Below, piece by piece: positions 52,161-62,328 of a stretch of 64,000 nucleotides of DNA (positions within the stretch are counted from its first letter, which is position 1; each line of letters begins with the position of its first letter). Both the position numbers and the translations under genes were made by a program. Source of the DNA: Antrihabitans stalactiti. Its GTDB lineage: Bacteria; Actinomycetota; Actinomycetes; Mycobacteriales; Mycobacteriaceae. The DNA is taken from contig NZ_VCQU01000001.1 in NCBI RefSeq assembly GCF_012932915.1, positions 124,001 through 188,000 of the forward strand. The letters are read 5' to 3'. The notes beneath the pieces are model-generated. The model did no database searches. It had not been told where the DNA came from and saw nothing but the letters and a program-made list of their open reading frames with translations.

Positions 52161-53249
52161 CTATACAACTGTCAGGTCTTTGGTGGTGAGGGTGAGCAGC
52201 TCCGGACGGTCGTCACGCACCACGAGCGTGTCCTCGATCCGGACGCCCCCGCGACCGGAGAAGTAAACCCCTGGTTCGACTGTCACTGCCTCGCCGGACA
52301 ATAGTGTACCGGTGCCTGCTTTGCCGATTCCCGGCGCTTCGTGGATCTGCAGCCCCACGCCGTGGCCGAGTCCGTGCAGGAACAGCTCCCCATAGCCTGC
52401 ATCTTCGATGACTTTCCGTGATGCGGCGTCGACATCGGCGACCGGCGTACCGGGCACAAGCGCTTCCCGGCCCGCAGCCTGTGCGCGCGCAACCAGGTCG
52501 TAGAGGTCCAATTGCCACCCCGCGACGCTCCGCAGCGCGAAGGTGCGCGTCATGTCCGAGTGATAGCCGCCCACGATCGCACCGAAGTCGATCTTGACGA
52601 AATCTCCCGACGCCAAAACCGCTTCGGTAGGACGGTGATGCGGTACGGCCGAATTGGGTCCGGCCGCAACGATCGTTTCGAATGCGATGCCCTCGGCACC
52701 ATGCTCGAACATCAGGAACTCCAGCTGCCGGGCTACTTGCCGCTCCGTGCGCCCGACGCTGAGACCGCCGCGCGCGATCAGTTCGGCCAGAGCGGAATCT
52801 GCTGCAGCACAAGCAGATCGAAGGAGCTCGACCTCGCCATCGTCTTTAACCTGGCGCAGCTTTTCGACGAGTCCCGGCGTCCGAACCAGTTCGAGTGCAG
52901 GCGACAACTCGAGCCACGCCCGATGTTCGTCGACGGTGACGACGTGGCTTTCGTAACCGATGCGGCCAACGCCTGTTTCGTGTGCGAGCTCGATCAGTCG
53001 CCGCCCGCTCGACCTGGCGATCTCCGCGCGCAGGTCGGGCACCTGTTTCGCGACTTGGGTGAGATAGCGACCGTCCGTGCAGACGACGGTGTGGGCCTCG
53101 TCTGCGTGGACGAGCAGCGCGGCGTTCGACCCGGTGAAACCCGTGAGGTAGCGGATGTTGATCAGGTCGGTCACCAGCAGCGCTTCGACACCGCTCGCCG
53201 CCATTCGGCCTCGTAGCGATTGCCGTCGCGCACCATGGTTGCTGCTCAT
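52161..53249 (-). CDS. pepQ: M24 family Xaa-Pro peptidase
   Basis: A metallo-dipeptidase or aminopeptidase of the pita-bread fold, cytosolic, cleaving next to proline. The 362-residue protein has a creatinase-like N-terminal domain and the metal ligands in [19 protein letters not shown] (two Asp), [15 protein letters not shown] (His), EPGVYF (Glu) and GVRIEDT (Glu). The start is ATG 53249, 7 bases after TAAGTT on the minus strand. It often accompanies efp. Confidence 0.93.
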   Translation of the reverse strand: MSSNHGARRQSLRGRMAASGVEALLVTDLINIRYLTGFTGSNAALLVHADEAHTVVCTDGRYLTQVAKQVPDLRAEIARSSGRRLIELAHETGVGRIGYESHVVTVDEHRAWLELSPALELVRTPGLVEKLRQVKDDGEVELLRSACAAADSALAELIARGGLSVGRTERQVARQLEFLMFEHGAEGIAFETIVAAGPNSAVPHHRPTEAVLASGDFVKIDFGAIVGGYHSDMTRTFALRSVAGWQLDLYDLVARAQAAGREALVPGTPVADVDAASRKVIEDAGYGELFLHGLGHGVGLQIHEAPGIGKAGTGTLLSGEAVTVEPGVYFSGRGGVRIEDTLVVRDDRPELLTLTTKDLTVV

Positions 53250-53256
53250 GAACGCC

Positions 53257-53262
53257 AACTTA
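53257..53262 (-). promoter_or_regulatory. -10 box of pepQ, leaderless type
   Basis: TAAGTT on the minus strand, 7 bases before the ATG at 53249. Confidence 0.5.
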
Positions 53263-53286
53263 CAACTACCGTCACCAGGTCATGAC

Positions 53287-53292
53287 TACGCT
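53287..53292 (+). promoter_or_regulatory. -10 box, leaderless type
   Basis: TACGCT ends 6 bases before the ATG at 53299. Confidence 0.55.
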
Positions 53293-53298
53293 GTGTTT

Positions 53299-53778
53299 AT
53301 GAATGCATGGGTGCTGCGTGGCCTCGTCCTGGCCGCGGTGCATGTAGTTATCCGCACGCTGCTCGGCTTCGCCATTGCGCAGTGGCCGCTGCAGGGCTCG
53401 TTCCTCCGGTGGGGCATGTTCCTTCTTGTCGTCATCGCCGCCCTCGCGTGGGGTTTCGTCGACGGCCGCTCCGACCGCGAAGCCCACCCGGACCCGGACG
53501 ACGGCGACGACCTGACCATGTTGTGGCTGAAGGCTGGGCTGCTCGGTGCAGTCGTCGCGGGCGCGGTCGCATGGGTGGTCGGCAAGTTGCCGCACTTCGA
53601 TCTCGGTGATCAAGGCATCTTCTTCGAGCTGACGTCCGGCGCCGCCTGGACAACCCTGCTGATCTTCGTGCCTGCAATGATCGGCATTGCCATCGGTTGG
53701 TACGTCGTCGGACGGCGGCGGCGGAAGGCCGAGAGTGCCTCCGAGCCCGCCCGCGACACCGTCAGCCTGGAGAAGTAA
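53299..53778 (+). CDS. Four-helix membrane protein (B-4DMT type)
   Basis: A 159-residue integral membrane protein with four hydrophobic segments, at about 5-25, 37-57, 78-99 and 118-138. Between helices 2 and 3 is an acidic loop (REAHPDPDDGDDLT). The C-terminus is basic then acidic (RRRRKAESASE). It matches by position the conserved membrane gene after pepQ in mycobacteria (Rv2536, from memory), sometimes named B-4DMT transporter. Substrate is unknown. It starts 6 bases after TACGCT and ends 8 bases before the converging DUF1353 gene. Confidence 0.82.
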   Translation: MNAWVLRGLVLAAVHVVIRTLLGFAIAQWPLQGSFLRWGMFLLVVIAALAWGFVDGRSDREAHPDPDDGDDLTMLWLKAGLLGAVVAGAVAWVVGKLPHFDLGDQGIFFELTSGAAWTTLLIFVPAMIGIAIGWYVVGRRRRKAESASEPARDTVSLEK

Positions 53779-53786
53779 CAACTCGC

Positions 53787-54566
53787 TCAGCCCAAGTCCC
53801 ACGGTCGATCGGCGGACTCAGCCGATGGCGGTGGCGTCACGATACCGAGCAGGTGTTCGACGTCTGTGTCGTCGATGACGCCGTTGCCAACGGTGATGAG
53901 GTCGAGTAGCCCCTGCGCGCGCGGATCTGCGACATCGACGATGTTGAGGTATTCGTGCGGCGGCTCGTCGTGCGTCGACTTGTTTCTGCCCGTCCGTGGA
54001 CTGCCCAACGGCCACGGCAGATTCGTCGGGAAATGGCGTCGACGCTCGTAGACGATCCAGATTGCGCTGATCAGCCAGTTGATCACCCAGTAGACGACAA
54101 GTCCAAGGGCAGCGACCAAGGTCGGCGCGAGCACGGCGACGATCCCCACCACAAACATCCCGATCAGCTGCAGCAGCTTCACTGCGATCGGTGGGCCGCT
54201 GACGCCGAACCGCCCGCCGAACACTGCACCGACGCGCACGCCGAACCACATGATTCCGCGGGTAAGCGCCGGGGTGCCTGTTTCTCGCAATGCGCGACGG
54301 AACATGCCGTCGGCATCCCAGGGATCGACACGACGGTCTGACTTCTTCTTCGATTCACGCCAGACCGCGTCGTGCAGCACGGCTGCCTCCGAGTTGCCAC
54401 CCGCGCTGTCGAGCAGCCAACGGATCGGCTTCGGGATCGACGCGAAGTCGGTCAAGAAGTCTTTGCGGATGACGAAGTAGTCGACCTTGCCCTGCCACAC
54501 CAAAGGCGAGGTGAGCTTCCAGGTGTTCGAGTCGACGTGGGCGACGTGCAGCGTGGTGAGAAACAC
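53787..54566 (-). CDS. DUF1353-domain protein with membrane helices
   Basis: A 259-residue protein. The N-terminal part matches DUF1353, best known from phage-type genes: VIRKDFLTDFASIPKPIRWL and EAAVLHDAVWRESKKK near 31-50 and 62-77. A long hydrophobic region (LIGMFVVGIVAVLAPTLVAA and onward, about 145-190) follows, then a soluble tail. The GTG at 54566 lies 7 bases after TAGACT and removes an unlikely upstream extension. It diverges from the type VII-like cassette, so it may share its promoter region. Function unknown. Confidence 0.75.
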   Translation of the reverse strand: MFLTTLHVAHVDSNTWKLTSPLVWQGKVDYFVIRKDFLTDFASIPKPIRWLLDSAGGNSEAAVLHDAVWRESKKKSDRRVDPWDADGMFRRALRETGTPALTRGIMWFGVRVGAVFGGRFGVSGPPIAVKLLQLIGMFVVGIVAVLAPTLVAALGLVVYWVINWLISAIWIVYERRRHFPTNLPWPLGSPRTGRNKSTHDEPPHEYLNIVDVADPRAQGLLDLITVGNGVIDDTDVEHLLGIVTPPPSAESADRPWDLG

Positions 54567-54573
54567 GAGCGGG

Positions 54574-54579
54574 AGTCTA
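54574..54579 (-). promoter_or_regulatory. -10 box of the DUF1353 gene, leaderless type
   Basis: TAGACT on the minus strand, 7 bases before the GTG at 54566. Confidence 0.5.
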
Positions 54580-54690
54580 TGGGCCGAGTCCGACAGCGCA
54601 TTCAACTCCGATGGAACCGATCGGCGCTCCGCGGCGTCAAACCAGGCAATAGGGAACGTTTCGAGATTCCGGGGGGAATGGTTGAGCGAG

Positions 54691-55272
54691 ATGAGATTTG
54701 GCCTGGCGACCAGTCTGGTGCGAATGCGACTCGATGACGCGCGTCTACCGATCGAAGTGCGGATCGATGCTCGGATCCACGACTTACTGCTGCCATCGGA
54801 CTTCGGCGACGCGATCATGGGCAGCTACCGCGAGGCCGTGTGGGAGCACGATCGACCAGCCATCGAAGCAGCCGATTTCGACGCGTTGCAGTCGCGTCCG
54901 TCCGCTCGCGAGATCGCCGTCCGACTGCTCACCACACTCACCCTCGACGAGTATCGAGATGTTCGACGGTCACTCATTGGAGCCGTGGAGTATCGAGCTT
55001 TCGGTCGCGGGCTGGATCGAGACGACGGACCGGCGCTGACCATGACGGCGGACCGCTCACTGATCACAGGTGTCACGATCGCCGCGGAGTGGGCAGCAGC
55101 GGCGAATCCATCCACGCTGGAATACGACATTCTCGACTGCGCCGATCAAATTCGCAGGCAATGGCCGAAGGGAACGACGTACGACCCCTATCCAGGGATG
55201 TCCGACGCCGAAATTCAGGAACTGTCACTGGACCATTTCGCGAACCTCTTGTCCAGGAGCCGAATTCGATGA
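54691..55272 (+). CDS. Protein of unknown function, first gene of type VII-like cassette
   Basis: A 193-residue protein I cannot assign. It begins MRFGLATSLVRMRLDDARLP, is mixed alpha/beta (VRIDARIHDLLLPSDFGDAI; ADQIRRQWPKGTTYDPYPG) and has no membrane or signal segment. It overlaps the next gene as ATGA and is the first of four coupled genes, the slot a secretion chaperone could hold; that is only inference. ATG 54691 is chosen; a TTG 9 bases upstream is also close to GGGGGGAA. Base composition is lower in GC than the neighbouring core genes. Confidence 0.7.
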   Translation: MRFGLATSLVRMRLDDARLPIEVRIDARIHDLLLPSDFGDAIMGSYREAVWEHDRPAIEAADFDALQSRPSAREIAVRLLTTLTLDEYRDVRRSLIGAVEYRAFGRGLDRDDGPALTMTADRSLITGVTIAAEWAAAANPSTLEYDILDCADQIRRQWPKGTTYDPYPGMSDAEIQELSLDHFANLLSRSRIR

Positions 55273-55589
55273 CCAATCCGCAACGCGTCGTGGCGTCGAT
55301 CGAGGAGATGCGGTCTGCATCGAAGGGCTGGACGCAGGCATCGCACTACCTGGTCGACGCCGTGAACAAAACTGCGCCGCTCCAATTGTCCGGCCTGCAG
55401 GCGGGCATCTTTCAGTTGGCGTGTGACGACTACGTGAAGGCCACGAACTACATCTCCGATCGACTTCAAGAAGGTGTCACCGAAACCGCGAACATTTCGT
55501 TTGCGCTATTCCTCGCGGCGTCGAACTACGAACGCGAAGACCAAGAAGGCGCCCACGACTTCACACACATCGACGCAGGGGAACGGTGA
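55269..55589 (+). CDS. WXG100/EspC-like type VII secretion substrate
   Basis: A 106-residue helical protein with the size and composition of small type VII (ESX) substrates: SIEEMRSASKGWTQASHYLV then helices to LQEGVTETANISFALFLAAS. The C-terminal end carries YxxxD, the ESX export motif (Y87-E-R-E-D91), at the place seen in EspC-like proteins. No signal peptide. The start overlaps the previous stop as ATGA. The next gene starts 1 base after its stop, so it is expected to pair with that product. Confidence 0.75.
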   Translation: MTNPQRVVASIEEMRSASKGWTQASHYLVDAVNKTAPLQLSGLQAGIFQLACDDYVKATNYISDRLQEGVTETANISFALFLAASNYEREDQEGAHDFTHIDAGER

Positions 55590-55590
55590 G

Positions 55591-56385
55591 ATGGCGCCCA
55601 CAATGCAATCCATTCAGGACGTGATCGACGAGTTCACAAGAAGACAAGAGGAAGCGCTCGGCCAGCAGGACAAAGTCCGTGACGCTTTCGACAGCGTTGC
55701 GCTGCGAGCACTCACTGCGAGCGATCCGGCACTCCGCCATGCGATGAACGCTGCCGAGACGATGATTCAACAAAAGTTGGACGTGCTTCTCGAGAAAATC
55801 CAGGAAGCTGCCGAGGGCATTCTTGCCCCCTTCTACTTCATCGATCGCGCAGCCGACTGGCAGGACGTGGGCGGCAGAGTGCGCGCTGCACGAAACGAAG
55901 TGCTCGATGGAACCGGACTCGAAGGCCACTGGGAAGGCGTTGCCGCAGACAAATACTCAGCAGCAAAAGGGAAGCAAGACAGAGCATTCGGTGCAGCCGA
56001 CAAGCTGTGCGACGACATGCACGCAAATCTTCTCGCGCTATCGGACACCGGACAGACTTTCTACTTCAAGTGCGCGAACCTCATTGCCGGTTGGCTCGCA
56101 CCATTCGGTGCCGCCTTGGTAGATATCTCGACGGGAGTGTTGGCGCCTTGGGGAGCCGCGGACGCGATCAAGCAGATCGTCCTTGCGGTCCCGTTGTTCA
56201 CGGAATTGTTCACCGCGACGGCGCTCGTGATCACGAAGCAACTGGTGTTCGCCAACGAGATCGAGAATTCCATCGATTCACCGGTCGGCTTGAAGGGAAA
56301 TCGCTGGCCGAAGGCGACGACCTCGCAGTACGCCGATGCGTCGGTGAAAGACGGCGACGAATCGGATTGGGCGGTACCAGCGTGA
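55591..56385 (+). CDS. Large WXG-motif protein, probable type VII substrate
   Basis: A 264-residue protein with an N-terminal helical hairpin-like region (RRQEEALGQQDKVRDAFDSV) and a WXG turn at W114 (GHWEGVAADKY). After it come two strongly hydrophobic stretches (LIAGWLAPFGAALVDI and LAPWGAADAIKQIVLAVPLF, about 154-210) that could span or enter a membrane, then a polar tail. This resembles long ESX-associated WXG proteins rather than classic 100-residue ones. The export motif is not obvious at its own C-terminus. The lipoprotein gene overlaps its stop. Confidence 0.72.
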   Translation: MAPTMQSIQDVIDEFTRRQEEALGQQDKVRDAFDSVALRALTASDPALRHAMNAAETMIQQKLDVLLEKIQEAAEGILAPFYFIDRAADWQDVGGRVRAARNEVLDGTGLEGHWEGVAADKYSAAKGKQDRAFGAADKLCDDMHANLLALSDTGQTFYFKCANLIAGWLAPFGAALVDISTGVLAPWGAADAIKQIVLAVPLFTELFTATALVITKQLVFANEIENSIDSPVGLKGNRWPKATTSQYADASVKDGDESDWAVPA

Positions 56386-56924
56386 GACAACTCTTCACCG
56401 TTGTAGTACTTGCCCTGTCAACCATTGTTCTCACATCGTGTGCTGTCACGCATCCGTTCGGTTCGCATGCAACGCCAATCCGCTCCGATCACACGATCGA
56501 GGAATTATGCGACTATCCGCAGAATTTCTTCCGGAACGATCTGGCTGTAGTTGGCGACTTTTACACAGAACCATTTACGACCAGTCCCGACCGAGAAATC
56601 GACAGCTACGCGTCGTGCTTTCTTCGCGGGCCCGACTCCTTCTGGGCGCGTGTGGCAATCGGAGGACTCGGCTCGGACGCGGCCGACGCCACCGATTCGA
56701 CCGCCGTCAAAGTTGGGGACGACACCGTGTGGCTCTCCAGCTACGAATGGAGCCCGTTCTTCGTCACCACCGGCACAACCTGGACCGCTGAACTGAAGCT
56801 CAAACTCCCACACAAGCCCGGCGCGAGATTCGACGAGCATTTGTCAGATGGTCAGATCCACGCGGCTGCACAGATGCTTGTCGACTTGGTCCGCGATCTC
56901 AAAGGCCCGGACCGCAAGTCCTGA
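56382..56924 (+). CDS. Putative lipoprotein of the type VII-like cassette
   Basis: A 180-residue precursor with a lipoprotein signal: RQLFTVVVLALSTIVLTSC, lipid-anchored C20. The mature part is mixed, with cysteines in ELCDYPQNFF and YASCFLRG, possibly a disulfide. ESX loci of Nocardiaceae often carry such DUF3558-like lipoproteins; the family match is only by pattern. GTG start overlaps the WXG gene as GTGA. Its stop touches the aroB stop with no gap. Confidence 0.75.
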   Translation: MRQLFTVVVLALSTIVLTSCAVTHPFGSHATPIRSDHTIEELCDYPQNFFRNDLAVVGDFYTEPFTTSPDREIDSYASCFLRGPDSFWARVAIGGLGSDAADATDSTAVKVGDDTVWLSSYEWSPFFVTTGTTWTAELKLKLPHKPGARFDEHLSDGQIHAAAQMLVDLVRDLKGPDRKS

Positions 56925-58626
<1,702 letters not shown>

Positions 58627-58630
<4 letters not shown>

Positions 58631-59814
58631 CGGGGAATGCGGGAAGCGACGCGCTCGAGATAGGTCTTGATGTTCGCCGTCGTTTCGACCAGCGAGTCTC
58701 CGCCGAACTTCTCCAGTGCTGCCTGGGCGACGACGAGCGCGACCATGGTCTCGGCGACAACGCCTGCTGCAGGCACGGCACAGACATCGGAGCGCTGATG
58801 GATGGCGACCGCTTCCTCGCCGGTCGTCATGTCGACGGTCGCAAGTGCGCGCGGCACAGTCGAAATCGGCTTCATCGCCGCGCGTACGCGCAAAGGCTCA
58901 CCGTTGGTCATGCCGCCTTCGAGTCCGCCCGCGCGGTTCGTCGAACGCAGCACTCCGTCCGGACCGGGCCGCATCTCGTCGTGCGCGGCGCTACCGCGGC
59001 GGCGGGCCGTTTCGAAGCCGTCGCCGACCTCGACGCCTTTGATCGCCTGGATGCCCATCAGCGCAGCGGCAAGCTTCGAGTCGAGCCGGTTCTCGCCGCT
59101 GGTGAACGAGCCCAGGCCGACCGGCAAGCCTTCGACGACGACCTCGACGATGCCGCCGAGCGTGTCGCCGTCCTTCTTCGCTGCTTCGATCTCGGCGATC
59201 ATCGCCGCTTCGGCGTCTTTGTCGAACGCGCGAACCGGGCTGGCGTCGATCGCGGCGAGGTCTGAAGGTGCCGGGACGACGCCGTCGGGCGCCTTCGCAC
59301 TGCCGATAGACACGACGTGCGAGATCACCTCGGCACCGAACGCCTGCCGCAGGAACGCGCGCGCGACGGTTCCCGCGGCAACCCGTGCCGCCGTTTCACG
59401 TGCGCTCGCCCGCTCCAACACGTTGCGGGCGTCGTCGAAGCCGTATTTCAGCATGCCGGAGTAGTCGGCATGCCCAGGCCGTGGCCGGGTGAGCGGCGCG
59501 TTGCGGGCGAGGTCGGCGAGTTCGGCCTCGTCGACCGGGTCCGCCGACATGACGGTCTGCCATTTGGGCCATTCGGTGTTGCCGACCTCGATGGCGATCG
59601 GACCGCCCATCGTCCTGCCGTGCCGTACGCCACCGATGATCGTGACCTTGTCGGCCTCGAACTTCATCCGGGCGCCACGGCCGTAGCCGAGCCGGCGGCG
59701 GGCCAGCTCGGTGGCGATGTCGTCGGACGTGACCGCGACTCCGGCCACCATCCCATCCAGCATGGCGACCAGAGCGGGGCCGTGCGATTCTCCTGCAGTT
59801 ATCCAGCGCAACAC
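58627..59814 (-). CDS. aroC: Chorismate synthase
   Basis: Last enzyme of the shikimate pathway, making chorismate with reduced FMN. The 395-residue protein begins [20 protein letters not shown], with the flavin-binding histidine. Further signatures are [12 protein letters not shown] and SVGSAKAPD-like blocks, and [16 protein letters not shown] near 310-325. GTG 59814 has GGAAGGA 8 bases upstream, while a longer frame (to 60177) is rejected. It is first of aroC-aroK-aroB. Confidence 0.96.
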
Positions 59815-59881
59815 GATCAATATCCTTCCATGCCCTGCGATACGGATGGACGCCGCGATCGGTTCGATCGGCGTTTCTGGG

Positions 59882-59887
59882 TATCGT
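59882..59887 (+). promoter_or_regulatory. -10 box of the MNIO gene, leaderless type
   Basis: TATCGT ends 6 bases before the ATG at 59894. Confidence 0.55.
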
Positions 59888-59893
59888 GGGCCG

Positions 59894-60697
59894 ATGGCTG
59901 TGGTTGACCGATTGGGCCTCGGCATCGGGTGGCGGCCGGAGATCGACGCCACAGTCGCGCGCTTGCCAGGCGTCGAGTGGGTCGAAGTGGTCGCCGAGAA
60001 CCTGCACGCCGCGCATTTACCGCCAGCCCTGCTGGAATTGCGCGAACGAGGCATTCCTGTTCTCCCCCATGCAGTTTCGCTCTCGTTGGGTGGCGCCGAG
60101 CCCCTGGATACGACTCGGATCGAATCGCTCGCCGAGCTGACCGCAGCATTCGACGCGCCCCTGTGCAGCGACCACATCTGCTTCGTGCGCGCGGGCGGGC
60201 TCGACTCCGGTCACCTGATGCCACTGCCCCGCACTCGGGACGCGCTCGACGTCCTGGCCGACAACGTTCGCGTGACGCAGTCGATCGTCGGCGTGCCATT
60301 TGCGCTGGAAAACATTGCGGCCCTGATCGAATGGCCGGACGCCGAACTGTCCGAGGCGCAGTTCCTCGTCGAACTGGTCGATCGGACCGGCTGCCTGCTC
60401 ATAATCGACGTCGCGAATCTGTACGCGAACGCCCACAACATCGGCACCGATCCGCAGAGCTTTCTCGACGAGATCCCCCTCGAACAGATCGCGTACGTGC
60501 ACGTGGCGGGTGGTGTCGAGCGCAACGGGACCTACCACGACACCCATGCGCATCCGATTCGCCCAGCCGTGCTCGACCTGCTCAGCGAATTGCGCCGTCG
60601 TCTCGATCCGCCCGGAGTTCTGCTGGAACGTGACGACAACTATCCGACCGACGCCGAACTCGCCGCAGAACTCACGGCCATTCGGGAGCGCTTGTGA
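59894..60697 (+). CDS. DUF692 multinuclear non-heme iron oxidase (MNIO)
   Basis: A 267-residue TIM-barrel protein of the DUF692/MNIO family, whose characterised members (MbnB, TglH, BufB) oxidise cysteine or other residues of ribosomal peptides using two or three iron ions. The likely metal ligands are all in place: H59 ([10 protein letters not shown]), H94 (CSDHICF), E139 (ALENIAAL), D172 and N175 ([16 protein letters not shown]), H203 (YVHVAGG), D216 and H218 (DTHAHP), and E245 (LLERDDNYP). The partner gene overlaps its stop by 4 bases. No precursor peptide is recognised nearby, so its substrate is unknown. Confidence 0.88.
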   Translation: MAVVDRLGLGIGWRPEIDATVARLPGVEWVEVVAENLHAAHLPPALLELRERGIPVLPHAVSLSLGGAEPLDTTRIESLAELTAAFDAPLCSDHICFVRAGGLDSGHLMPLPRTRDALDVLADNVRVTQSIVGVPFALENIAALIEWPDAELSEAQFLVELVDRTGCLLIIDVANLYANAHNIGTDPQSFLDEIPLEQIAYVHVAGGVERNGTYHDTHAHPIRPAVLDLLSELRRRLDPPGVLLERDDNYPTDAELAAELTAIRERL

Positions 60698-61047
60698 GAA
60701 CGCGCGAAGAACTCGCTGCGCAACAAGCCGACCTGCTGCGTGCCGTGCTCGCCGGCGGTGAGGTGCCGCCAGGGTTCGACGCCGACAAGGTCGCGATCGA
60801 GGCAAAAGCCCTGCTGTCCAAGCGAAGACGCGTCATCGCGCAGCTGCGGCCCGATGTCCGCGAGGCGATGGGCGATCGCTACAACGCACTCTTCGACGAA
60901 TATGCAGCCGCGTTCCCCCGAATCACCGGCCAGCGGTGGCGAGACGACGCTGCCGCCTTCGCAGGCTGGCTCGCCGCACGTGGCGAACTGAAGCGGGCGC
61001 GCAGGTTTACCTTGCGGCGAGCGCGATCAAGGTCGAAGCGCACATGA
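60694..61047 (+). CDS. MNIO-associated small protein (putative recognition partner)
   Basis: A 117-residue, largely helical, basic protein coupled to the MNIO gene (4-base overlap). It begins [20 protein letters not shown] followed by [20 protein letters not shown], a pattern I recall as the C-terminal domain fused to MNIO in Streptomyces (SCO6045 type). The tail is strongly basic ([10 protein letters not shown]). MNIO enzymes of known RiPP pathways need a small partner that recruits the peptide, which is the inferred role. It has no cysteine, so it is not itself a cysteine-modified substrate. The last 41 bases overlap the prepilin peptidase gene on the other strand. Confidence 0.75.
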   Translation: MRTREELAAQQADLLRAVLAGGEVPPGFDADKVAIEAKALLSKRRRVIAQLRPDVREAMGDRYNALFDEYAAAFPRITGQRWRDDAAAFAGWLAARGELKRARRFTLRRARSRSKRT

Positions 61048-61441
61048 ACGGTCCGTGCGGAACGACCGTGCGGCCCACAGTCCCCCGCCGCATCATCAGG
61101 AACACGCCAGCCAACGCGGTGCCCAGCGGCGCGAGCAATGCCGCCCAGACCCACACTTCGGGTCCGCCGAGTGCCGCGGCAGCGCCGAGACCCAGGGCGA
61201 GCTTGACGTCCCCAGCTCCCATCGCGGTCGGCGCGATCACGTGGACCGCCAAGTAGAGCAGCGCCAGCAGCAGACCGCCGATGAGCGCGACGCCCCCTCG
61301 TCCCACTGCGAAGCCGTAACCCAACACCGCGATACCGCCGCAGACAGTGAGCACATTCGGTAATCGGCGCTCGGCAATGTCGACGAACGACAGAGCGGCA
61401 CACCACGCACACAGCGCCATGATCGCGAGCCACGAAATCAT
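61007..61441 (-). CDS. Type IV prepilin leader peptidase-like (A24)
   Basis: A 144-residue membrane aspartic peptidase of the short type lacking the N-methyltransferase domain. The two catalytic aspartates are in the FVDIAERRLPN and GAGDVKLALG motifs, with about five hydrophobic segments. It usually processes pilins or type II secretion pseudopilins; no pilin gene is visible here. Its place next to aroE agrees with mycobacteria. The 3' end overlaps the partner gene above by 41 bases on opposite strands. Confidence 0.88.
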   Translation of the reverse strand: MISWLAIMALCAWCAALSFVDIAERRLPNVLTVCGGIAVLGYGFAVGRGGVALIGGLLLALLYLAVHVIAPTAMGAGDVKLALGLGAAAALGGPEVWVWAALLAPLGTALAGVFLMMRRGTVGRTVVPHGPFMCASTLIALAAR

Positions 61442-61511
61442 GGTTGTCAGCCTGCCGGATCGGCGAGCACAAATCTGCGGCGAAAATCAGTCTGTGGATA
61501 ACTTTCGGCGA

Positions 61512-62327
61512 TCAGAGAGTGGGCAACGCCGCGGCCATCGCCTCGCGTGGGGCGGGCTGGCCGGTGAACTGCTCGACCTGGCCGTATGCCTGGTTCAGCA
61601 ACATCGACAACCCGCTCACGACCGTGCCGCCGGCGGCACACACGCTGGTGGCCAGGGGCGTCGGCCACGGGTTGTAGATAGCGTCGAGCACGAACCGTGC
61701 CGTGGCGACCGACTCGACTACTTTCTCGACGGCAGCGGACGGCACGGTACTCACCACGCAACGGGCGTCGGCGCACGCGTCGGCAAGCAGATCGGGTGCG
61801 AAATCGATGACGTTGCCGGTCATCTTCAACGCGCCTGCCAGCGCCAATGCACCTTTGGCGCGCTCGGCGTCACGGGCGACGATCGTCACGCGCGTTGCAC
61901 CGAGTTCGGCAAGAGCCAGCAACGCAGGGCGCGCAGTCCCGCCCGCACCGATCACGACGACCGAGGCATCCTGCAAATCCGGTACACCACCGTCGAGCAA
62001 TGCGCCGCGAACGCCGTCGACGTCGGTGCAGTCCGCCCGCCAGCCGCCGTCGATCCGCACCAACGTGTTCGCAGACCCGACGAGCACGGCACGTTCGGTC
62101 CGCTCGATGGCGAACTCCAACGCTTCGACCTTGCCGGGCATCGTGACCGACAGGCCCACATAGTCGTCGCTCAACCCAGTCACGACCAGAGGCAACGAAC
62201 CCGCTGGGCATTCGATGCGCTCGTAGGTCCAGTCGTCGAGTCCGAGCGCGCGGTACGCGGCCAGGTGCAGGTCCGGTGATCGCGAATGCGAAATCGGACT
62301 TCCGAGAACAGCCGCCTTTCGCCCCAC
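61512..62327 (-). CDS. aroE: Shikimate dehydrogenase
   Basis: Reduces 3-dehydroshikimate with NADPH in the shikimate pathway. The 271-residue protein has the substrate site SPISHSRSPDLHLAAY near 11-26, the catalytic lysine in VTMPGKVEAL near 80, DCTDVDGVRGALLD near 115, and a Rossmann VIGAGGTARPALLALAE near 129-145. It starts just after the mltG stop. Aligned gene order with the aro cluster. Confidence 0.94.
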   Translation of the reverse strand: MGRKAAVLGSPISHSRSPDLHLAAYRALGLDDWTYERIECPAGSLPLVVTGLSDDYVGLSVTMPGKVEALEFAIERTERAVLVGSANTLVRIDGGWRADCTDVDGVRGALLDGGVPDLQDASVVVIGAGGTARPALLALAELGATRVTIVARDAERAKGALALAGALKMTGNVIDFAPDLLADACADARCVVSTVPSAAVEKVVESVATARFVLDAIYNPWPTPLATSVCAAGGTVVSGLSMLLNQAYGQVEQFTGQPAPREAMAAALPTL

Positions 62328-62328
62328 G

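Noticed and set aside
59815-60177. N-terminal extension of aroC to 60177
   Set aside because: It runs antisense through the MNIO gene. GTG 59814 is preceded by GGAAGGA and starts with the conserved [10 protein letters not shown].
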